A DNA stretch of 5,491 bases from Candidatus Zixiibacteriota bacterium. GTDB lineage: Bacteria; Zixibacteria; MSB-5A5; JAABVY01; JAHJOQ01. Positions 1 to 4,526 of this stretch are shown piece after piece. The translations under genes were made by a program, and so were the position numbers. The stretch is taken from NCBI GenBank assembly GCA_024275215.1, contig JAJRZO010000174.1, positions 1 through 5,491 of the forward strand, written 5' to 3'. The notes under the pieces are model-generated. The model was not told the DNA's origin. It searched no databases and worked only from the letters and a program-made list of their open reading frames with translations. Within the stretch, counting starts at the first letter, position 1. Every line of letters begins with the position of its first letter.

Positions 1-362
1 CTGACAGCGCCGTTATCGAGTTGTATCTCAGCCTCCCAGTTGCCCATTCGAATTGCTCTGTCACGGTATGAATCATCGCCTGTTTCATTGGCATATTTGA
101 GAAATGTAGAGATGATATATCCTGTGGTTTCCGGGTATGGATCAAGCCAGCCGGTATCGAAACTGTAACCGCCGGACACTCCTCCGCAACCTGTGATGTC
201 CTGTGCTTTGCATAGCCATTCCATCGCTGCGCGAAGGTGCTCTGAATCGATATGATTATCCGATTGTATTCTGCGTTTGTCTCTGAGAATTATATTGAGA
301 TGCGATGGCCTGCGGTATCTGTCGAGACACCTGCCGGCGACAAGGATCAGTTTTCCAATCAC
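1..362 (-). CDS. N-terminal part of an alpha/alpha-toroid (terpene cyclase/prenyltransferase-like) hypothetical protein, cut by the window edge
   Basis: An open minus-strand frame runs from a GTG at 362-360 to the left edge, giving about 120 residues of an unfinished protein. A TAG lies in frame two codons upstream of the GTG, and a GAGG ribosome-binding site (369-372 on the plus strand) sits 6 nt before it, so this start is well supported. After a basic N-terminus, the readable protein has a helix with AAMEWLCKAQD (about residues 48-58), then a Gly-rich turn TGCGGVSGGYSF, then GWLDPYPETTGYIISTFLKYA. The WLCKAQD / GGV / PYPETTGYI pattern is one I associate with a conserved but uncharacterised family of helical-barrel proteins, often near exopolysaccharide genes and sometimes labelled prenyltransferase-like. 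The family match is from memory. The catalytic part would lie outside the window, so no reaction is assigned. It follows the MalK-type ATPase gene by 70 bp on the same strand, probably as its operon partner. Confidence 0.66.
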   Translation of the reverse strand, partial: MIGKLILVAGRCLDRYRRPSHLNIILRDKRRIQSDNHIDSEHLRAAMEWLCKAQDITGCGGVSGGYSFDTGWLDPYPETTGYIISTFLKYANETGDDSYRDRAIRMGNWEAEIQLDNGAV

Positions 363-368
363 GCCCTA

Positions 369-372
369 CCTC
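369..372 (-). promoter_or_regulatory. Ribosome-binding site deciding the GTG start at 362
   Basis: The minus strand reads GAGG here, 6 nt before the GTG at 362-360. It supports a GTG start that would otherwise be doubtful, and the in-frame TAG just upstream rules out any longer N-terminus. Confidence 0.6.
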
Positions 373-379
373 AACACAG

Positions 380-394
380 GCCTTCTCCGAAGGC
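380..394 (-). other. Intergenic hairpin between the sugar ATPase gene and the toroid-protein gene
   Basis: A perfect 6-bp inverted repeat, GCCTTC and GAAGGC with a 3-nt loop, lies in the 70-bp gap between the ATPase stop codon (433) and the next GTG (362), about 7 nt before the GAGG ribosome-binding site. Flanking bases can form an alternative outer AGGCC/GGCCT pairing. No T-tract follows on either strand, so it is not a classical intrinsic terminator. An mRNA-stabilising or processing stem between the two cistrons is possible but unproven. Confidence 0.35.
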
Positions 395-432
395 GGCCTG
401 CCGATTACATTCTACGAGATAAGATTATCAGA

Positions 433-1494
433 TCAACAAAAAACACGGTTGCCCAGTGAATCGAAAAGATGAATCGATTCGGAATCAGGCAGGATATGCA
501 AAACATCGCCAAAATCAGGAATTGTTCGCGTTCTCAGGCGGGCAATAATCTCAGTCTCATCGTAGCGACCATACAAATAACTGCTTTCGCCGAGATATTC
601 AGTCGAAACGACATCGACAGGAATCCCGCCGCTATCGACAATTCGACAATCATCCGGACGGAAACCGAGCATCAATTCATCGCCGTCGTTTACATCGCTA
701 AGTTTCGGAGATGCGATTACAATGTCATCGGATATCTTCAGATTGGAGTTGCCATCGTATTTTGCATTAAGGATATTCATTCGCGGAGTTCCGATGAACT
801 GCGCGACGAACAGACAGGATGGCTTTTCAAACACTTCGCGAGGCGTTCCGACCTGCTGGAAAACTCCCTGATACAGAATCGCGATCCGATCTCCCATAGT
901 CAGGGCTTCTTCCTGGTCGTGAGTGACATAAAGCGCGGTAGCGTTGAGCGTTCGCATCAGGCGTTTGATTTCCGATCTCATCGACACACGGAGTTCGGCA
1001 TCGAGATTTGACAGCGGTTCATCGAACAGGAACAGTTTCGGGTTCCTCACAATCGCCCTGCCGACCGCGACACGCTGCCTCTGTCCTCCGGAGAGAGTAC
1101 GCGGTTTCCGCGAGAGCAATTCGGTCAGTCCGAGAAGCTCTGCCGCATTCCTGACGCTCTGATCGATGTCGTCACGATCCTTATGTTTCATTCTGAGCGG
1201 GAACGCGATATTGTCATAGACAGTCATGTGAGGATAGAGCGCGTAATTCTGGAAAACCATCGCGACATCCCTGTCTTTGGGCGGATGATCTGTAACATCG
1301 CGATCTCCAATGCTGACAGTGCCGCTGTCAGCACATTCCAGTCCTGCGATGATGCGCAATAGGGTCGACTTGCCGCAACCGGACGGACCGAGCAGCACTA
1401 GAAACTCACCGTCGGAGACATGGATATCGCATTCCGAAATGACTGTCTGGCCATCGAATGCTTTGCTTAGACTATCTACAACAAGTTTTGCCAT
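433..1494 (-). CDS. ABC transporter ATP-binding protein, MalK/UgpC (carbohydrate uptake, CUT1) type
   Basis: This is a complete 353-residue cytoplasmic ATPase that would energise an ABC importer for oligosaccharides, glycerol phosphate or similar solutes. Visible motifs are Walker A GPSGCGKST (residues 36-44), Q-loop VFQNYALYPHMTV (Q82), signature LSGGQRQRV (134-142), Walker B LFLFDEP (154-160), D-loop SNLDA (162-166) and H-loop YVTHDQEEA (H192). The run NYALYPHMTVYDNIAFPL and the roughly 120-residue C-terminal extension with QFIGTPRMNIL and LGFRPDD are typical of the MalK/UgpC/MsmK group with its OB-fold/TOBE regulatory domain. The length is slightly below the usual 360-380. It ends with TGA. 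The sequence before the ATG (TTGAG, 6 nt away) is a weak ribosome-binding site. No permease or solute-binding protein gene is visible on either side, so it may serve transporters encoded elsewhere, as MsmX/MsmK-type shared ATPases do. The substrate cannot be read from the sequence. Confidence 0.93.
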   Translation of the reverse strand: MAKLVVDSLSKAFDGQTVISECDIHVSDGEFLVLLGPSGCGKSTLLRIIAGLECADSGTVSIGDRDVTDHPPKDRDVAMVFQNYALYPHMTVYDNIAFPLRMKHKDRDDIDQSVRNAAELLGLTELLSRKPRTLSGGQRQRVAVGRAIVRNPKLFLFDEPLSNLDAELRVSMRSEIKRLMRTLNATALYVTHDQEEALTMGDRIAILYQGVFQQVGTPREVFEKPSCLFVAQFIGTPRMNILNAKYDGNSNLKISDDIVIASPKLSDVNDGDELMLGFRPDDCRIVDSGGIPVDVVSTEYLGESSYLYGRYDETEIIARLRTRTIPDFGDVLHILPDSESIHLFDSLGNRVFC

Positions 1495-1602
1495 ACGGGA
1501 CTCAAGTTATCATCACCGGAATCATGCCGCAAGCAATTAAACTTTGAACGAAGGTGCTCTGTATATATATTGAAAAAAACTGAGAGGACGGAGCAGACCA
1601 AA
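1495..1602. promoter_or_regulatory. Divergent promoter region between the sugar ATPase gene and the phosphohexomutase gene
   Basis: This 108-bp gap separates two divergently oriented genes and must hold the promoter of at least one of them. On the plus strand TTGAAC (1544-1549) and TATATT (1566-1571) are spaced 16 bp apart, inside an alternating TA run, and resemble a sigma-70-type promoter whose transcript would start near 1578. The minus strand is less clear: GATAAC lies within about 25 nt of the ATPase ATG but has no good -35 partner. I saw no convincing operator palindrome. Confidence 0.42.
1590..1593 (+). promoter_or_regulatory. Ribosome-binding site selecting ATG 1603 for the phosphohexomutase
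   Basis: GGAG, within a purine-rich GAGAGGACGGAG stretch beginning at 1582, lies 9 nt before the ATG at 1603. The frame is open back to a TTG at 1570, but that start would place this site inside the coding region and add a charged 11-residue leader not expected in the family. ATG 1603 is preferred. Confidence 0.6.
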
Positions 1603-2724
1603 ATGATAGAAATTCCAGATTCGATTTTCAAAGCCTACGATGTCAGGGGGATTTATGGAAAGGACATCGACGAAACGATAGCATATTTATTCGGGCGCGG
1701 GTTAGTAAAATATCTGAAATGCAGAGATGCGGTAATAGGTCGTGATATGAGAATATCATCCCCGCAACTTGCGGAGAGTATGGCGCATGGTATTATTGAT
1801 GAAGGCTGTAGTGTCACAAATGTCGGTATGGTGTCCACAGACGGTCTCTATTTCACGGTGGGGAAGTACGGCCATGACTGCGGTGTTATGATTACTGCGT
1901 CTCATAATCCATCCGAATATAACGGCTTCAAAGTCTGCAAGACCGATGCAGTGCCTCTTTCCGGTGATGAAGGACTAAACGACATCAGAGATTTGATCAA
2001 AGGCGACCTCGGCGACCCTGCCAGCGGGGGAAAAATGATTAAATCGGATATATCCAAAGCTTACGCAGCGCATGTGCTTTCATTTATCGACATATCGAAA
2101 ATCAAACCATTCAAGATCGTCATCGACGCGGGCAACGGCATGGCGGGATTGACCCTGCCGCCTGTTTTTGAGAAGCTGCCATGCGAAATCATCAAGCTCT
2201 ACTTCGAACTTGACGGATCATTCCCGAATCACCCTGCATCGCAGATAGAGCTTGAAAACATTGCCGATCTCAGGCAGAAAGTTCGTGATACCGGCGCTGA
2301 TCTTGGCGCTGCGTTTGATGGTGACGCCGACAGGATGTTCCTCGTTGACGAAAAAGCTGAGCCGCTCGGCGGTGATATGGTTACCGCAATGGTTGCGAAA
2401 AGCCTTCTGAAAAAAGAGAAAGGCGCGACGATTCTCTACAATCTGATCTGCTCGAAAACCGTTCCGGAGACAATCGAAAAATACGGCGGTGCCGCAATAC
2501 GCACCAAAGTAGGCCATGCGCTGATAAAGCCGTTGATGAAACAACACAACGCCATTTTCGGAGGCGAACACTCCGGCCATTTCTATTTCAGGAACAACTG
2601 GTTTGCCGATTCCGGTTTAATCGCGCTTCTGGTATGTCTTGAACTGCTGTCGGAAGAAAATCGTCCTCTTTCGCAGGTTATCTCTGAACTGGATCCTTAT
2701 GTCAGGTCGGGCGAGGTCAACTAG
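1603..2724 (+). CDS. Phosphomannomutase/phosphoglucomutase-family enzyme, domains 1-3, ended by an in-frame amber codon
   Basis: This encodes 373 residues of an alpha-D-phosphohexomutase, the family that interconverts hexose-1- and hexose-6-phosphates in the cytoplasm and so feeds nucleotide-sugar and polysaccharide synthesis. From the ATG at 1603 the protein opens with IFKAYDVRGIYG (residues 8-19). It then has the catalytic phosphoserine loop TASHNP (98-103, Ser100), the metal-binding loop DGDADR (239-244) and the sugar-binding loop GEHSGH (321-326). All hallmark residues of domains 1-3 are intact. The frame is cut at codon 374 by TAG, just after SGEVN, where relatives continue into domain 4. 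The remaining 73 codons follow in the same frame. The product as written would lack the domain-4 phosphate-binding loop and would probably be impaired. Mannose versus glucose specificity cannot be settled; the family resembles ManB/AlgC. Domain assignment is very secure, functional status is not. Confidence 0.93.
   Translation: MIEIPDSIFKAYDVRGIYGKDIDETIAYLFGRGLVKYLKCRDAVIGRDMRISSPQLAESMAHGIIDEGCSVTNVGMVSTDGLYFTVGKYGHDCGVMITASHNPSEYNGFKVCKTDAVPLSGDEGLNDIRDLIKGDLGDPASGGKMIKSDISKAYAAHVLSFIDISKIKPFKIVIDAGNGMAGLTLPPVFEKLPCEIIKLYFELDGSFPNHPASQIELENIADLRQKVRDTGADLGAAFDGDADRMFLVDEKAEPLGGDMVTAMVAKSLLKKEKGATILYNLICSKTVPETIEKYGGAAIRTKVGHALIKPLMKQHNAIFGGEHSGHFYFRNNWFADSGLIALLVCLELLSEENRPLSQVISELDPYVRSGEVN
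2722..2724 (+). other. In-frame TAG interrupting the phosphohexomutase gene
   Basis: TAG occurs between the codons for GEVN and TVKDIPAKL, with no change of reading frame. Family members, as I recall them, read GEIN-S-x-V-x-D here, so the codon probably replaces a serine. TCG to TAG is a single-base change. Reading through it gives a 447-residue protein, the normal family length. Confidence 0.85.
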
Positions 2725-2727
2725 ACT

Positions 2728-2946
2728 GTGAAAGACATTCCCGCGAAGCTCGATCAGATCAGAAAACAATACTCAGATGCGAAAATCGACGATCTCGATG
2801 GCATTACTGTTGATTATGGCGACTGGTGGTTCAATGTGAGACCATCAAATACCGAGCCTCTTCTCAGGCTGAATATGGAGGCTGCGAACCGCGAATTGCT
2901 CGACGCCAAACTTCCTGAAGTACTTAATCTTATCCGTAAAGGCTAA
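2728..2946 (+). CDS. Phosphohexomutase domain 4 (C-terminal fragment of the gene split at 2722)
   Basis: This is the C-terminal domain of the same phosphohexomutase, in frame with the upstream part and separated from it only by TAG and one ACT codon. It contains VKDIPAKLDQIRKQY, then DLDGITVDYGDWWFNV, then the phosphate-binding loop RPSNTEP (full-length residues 413-419) and a terminal helix ending in TAA. These are the standard landmarks of domain 4. If translated separately it could begin at the GTG at 2728, 11 nt after a GAGG (2713-2716). Reinitiation right after the TAG would then yield a 72-residue partner. No free-standing protein of this kind is familiar to me, so it is best read as the broken end of one gene. 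Confidence 0.85.
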   Translation: MKDIPAKLDQIRKQYSDAKIDDLDGITVDYGDWWFNVRPSNTEPLLRLNMEAANRELLDAKLPEVLNLIRKG

Positions 2947-2974
2947 AGGTTTTCGCATTTTGTTCGAAACAGTA

Positions 2975-2993
2975 ACTATGTGGGGCACATGGT
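2975..2993 (+). promoter_or_regulatory. Hairpin-forming inverted repeat directly before the response regulator's ribosome-binding site
   Basis: ATGTG and CACAT flank a GGG loop (2978-2990). Extending outward gives one wobble pair and two further pairs, for an 8-bp RNA stem with a triloop that ends one base before the AAGG at 2994. It could affect ribosome access as RNA or act as a small operator as DNA. No T-run follows, so it is not a terminator. Function is inferred only from position. Confidence 0.4.
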
Positions 2994-2997
2994 AAGG
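2994..2997 (+). promoter_or_regulatory. Ribosome-binding site of the tandem-receiver regulator
   Basis: AAGG lies 6 nt before the ATG at 3004. This supports that start over the in-frame ATG at 3013, three codons later. Confidence 0.6.
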
Positions 2998-3003
2998 TGA
3001 ACG

Positions 3004-3741
3004 ATGAATAAGATGACTGTACTTGTTGTCGATGATGATCCGATGCTTCTGTCGCTGCTGACAGACACTCTGGATTCGCTTGGGTATGATACTATATCAG
3101 AGCCTGATGCGGAATCCGCTCTTGAATGTCTCAACCAGAACAATTTTGATATTGTCGTTGCTGATATCAATCTGCCCGGAATCGATGGTCTCGAACTGGT
3201 GCGCCGGGTCAAATCACAGTGTCCTGAAATTCCCGTAATATTGATTACCGGCGTTAGCATGAAAGACATCAAGTCTCGCGCGTTTGAAGCCGGTGCTGAC
3301 GGATTTCTCGATAAACCTTTCAGAATCACGGTCATCGAACGCCTGATGCGACAACTATTGCTCAAGCGCACTCTTGGCGGTTCGTCTGTGCTCGTAATCG
3401 ATGATGATGAAATGAGCAGAACCGCTCTCCAGGAACAATTATTACAGATTGGCTATGACGTCAGTGCGGTGTCAGGAGGTAAAGAAGCTCTCGCCATGCT
3501 TCAGGAAAGGCATTTCGATATTCTCATGACCGATCTAATGATGCCCGAAATGGATGGGATAGAATTGTCACACAGGGTAAAAGAAGTCGCGCCATCTACT
3601 CATGTCGTGATTTTCACCGGCAGCGTTCCGAATGAAGAAGAAAAATCTGACATCCACACTGCTGCCGACGCATTTCTCCCGAAACCGCTTCAACTCGAAC
3701 AGGTCTCGCTGACTCTGTCGAGCTTTGAAGAAGTCAAATAG
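3004..3741 (+). CDS. Response regulator with two tandem receiver (REC) domains and no output domain
   Basis: This 245-residue cytoplasmic protein is two CheY-like receivers joined end to end, expected to take phosphate from a histidine kinase or phosphorelay. Receiver 1 (about residues 4-118) has the acidic cluster VVDDDP (D10-D12), phosphoacceptor D54 in VVADINLPGIDG, switch T82 in LITG and K104 in LDKPF. Receiver 2 (about 127-242) has VIDDDE (D133-D135), D177 in MTDLMMPEMDG, T205 in IFTG and K227 in LPKPL. Both sets of key residues are complete, so both domains look able to be phosphorylated. The protein ends within about 15 residues of the second KP motif, leaving no room for a DNA-binding, GGDEF or other effector module. 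No kinase gene is in the window. It follows the phosphohexomutase gene by 57 bp on the same strand and may be cotranscribed. It ends with TAG, with TAA in frame four codons later. Confidence 0.93.
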   Translation: MNKMTVLVVDDDPMLLSLLTDTLDSLGYDTISEPDAESALECLNQNNFDIVVADINLPGIDGLELVRRVKSQCPEIPVILITGVSMKDIKSRAFEAGADGFLDKPFRITVIERLMRQLLLKRTLGGSSVLVIDDDEMSRTALQEQLLQIGYDVSAVSGGKEALAMLQERHFDILMTDLMMPEMDGIELSHRVKEVAPSTHVVIFTGSVPNEEEKSDIHTAADAFLPKPLQLEQVSLTLSSFEEVK

Positions 3742-3752
3742 AACTTTCCGAC

Positions 3753-4526
3753 TTAACCAGTTTGTAAGATTGAGAGCATTTGCTTGTGCAGCTTTGCATT
3801 CGCACAGACAACTTCCCTGCCGAATATGTCGAAATCACTTCCTGAAAAATCGGTGATCTTTCCGCCTGCTTCCTCGACGAGAAGTTTGCCTGCTGCCGTA
3901 TCCCACGGCGACAGTTTCAACTCCCAGTAACCATCGAAAATACCCGCGGCAGTGTAAGCCATATCCATAGCCGCCGAACCATCTCGTCTGACTGCGCGCG
4001 CAGTTTTGTAGAATCGTGCGAAGTTGTCGAGGTTGTCTATGTCTGTTTCCCGGATATCATACGGAAAGCCGGTCGCGAGAAACGCATCCGAAAGCCGTGA
4101 TTCATTTGTGACATGAATGCGTTTCCTGTTACGAAAAGCGCCATTGCCTTTGGATGCGTAAAACATCTCGTCGAGGTTTGGATTGTATATCACTCCCGCG
4201 ATGATTTCGCCGCACTTTTCGAGTGCAATGGATACGCACCAGACAGGAAAACCATGCGCATAGTTGGTCGTGCCGTCGAGCGGATCGACAATCCATCTGA
4301 AATCAGAATCGGTGTCCCTCGATGAACCCTCCTCTGCGAGGATTGAATGTGACGGGAATGCTTTGCGAATTGCGCGGTAGATCATTTTCTCGGATTTCAA
4401 ATCCATCTCAGTGACCAGATCAACAATGCCTTTCCGGTCGATTGTGTGCGGTTTGTTCGCTCCGCGTAAAAGTATCCTGCCCGCTTCGTATGCCGTTTCC
4501 TTCGCGAATCTGAGATACTTATTCAT
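3753..4526 (-). CDS. Inositol monophosphatase-family phosphatase (SuhB-like)
   Basis: This is a complete 257-residue Mg2+-dependent, Li+-sensitive-type phosphatase of the FIG superfamily, acting on inositol-1-phosphate or related sugar or nucleotide phosphates. The metal and substrate motifs are all present: DLVTEMDLKSE (residues 36-46), the EE pair at 65-66, motif DPLDGTTNYAHGFP (81-94, metal ligands D81 and D84) and WDTAAGKLLVEEAGG (208-222, D209). Length is as usual for SuhB/CysQ relatives. The DGTTNYAHGFP form and the AAG-x5-EAGG form favour a true inositol-monophosphatase-like member over CysQ, but the substrate remains open (myo-inositol-1-P, fructose-1,6-bisP and histidinol-P are alternatives in the family). 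Its ATG overlaps the stop codon of the upstream exporter gene as ATGA, implying translational coupling. It ends with TAA, 11 bp from the converging regulator gene. Confidence 0.92.
   Translation of the reverse strand: MNKYLRFAKETAYEAGRILLRGANKPHTIDRKGIVDLVTEMDLKSEKMIYRAIRKAFPSHSILAEEGSSRDTDSDFRWIVDPLDGTTNYAHGFPVWCVSIALEKCGEIIAGVIYNPNLDEMFYASKGNGAFRNRKRIHVTNESRLSDAFLATGFPYDIRETDIDNLDNFARFYKTARAVRRDGSAAMDMAYTAAGIFDGYWELKLSPWDTAAGKLLVEEAGGKITDFSGSDFDIFGREVVCANAKLHKQMLSILQTG
4523..4526 (-). promoter_or_regulatory. ATGA stop/start overlap coupling the exporter and phosphatase genes
   Basis: The exporter's TGA (4525-4523) and the phosphatase's ATG (4526-4524) share bases as ATGA. This 4-bp overlap is a common mark of translational coupling within an operon and fixes the phosphatase start. 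Confidence 0.75.

Noticed and set aside
277..459. 60-codon plus-strand open frame across the toroid-gene start
   Set aside because: It lies opposite the supported GTG start, the ribosome-binding site and the hairpin, and its translation resembles no protein I know.
469..1011. 180-codon plus-strand open frame opposite the sugar ATPase gene
   Set aside because: It is fully antisense to a gene with every ABC ATPase motif intact, has no recognisable domain, and is best explained as a shadow frame.
232..1561. 13-bp direct repeat CGAAGGTGCTCTG at 232-244 and 1549-1561
   Set aside because: One 13-bp match in 5.5 kb is not surprising by chance, one copy lies inside coding sequence, and no further copies or mobile-element ends accompany it.
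1570..1602. TTG at 1570 as the phosphohexomutase start
   Set aside because: It lies in the likely -10 region, would bury the ribosome-binding site in coding sequence, and adds an atypical charged leader. ATG 1603 fits the family.
2218..2580. 120-codon minus-strand open frame inside the phosphohexomutase gene
   Set aside because: It is antisense to the conserved metal-binding and sugar-binding loops and has no start context.
2722..2724. Genome-wide reassignment of TAG to a sense codon
   Set aside because: It is the only internal TAG in about 1,740 codons here, and TAG ends the regulator gene at its expected length, so one window gives no support for a code change.
3730..3760. Bidirectional intrinsic terminator between the converging genes
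   Set aside because: The only stem is 5 bp with a loop of about 14 nt and no T-tract on either strand.
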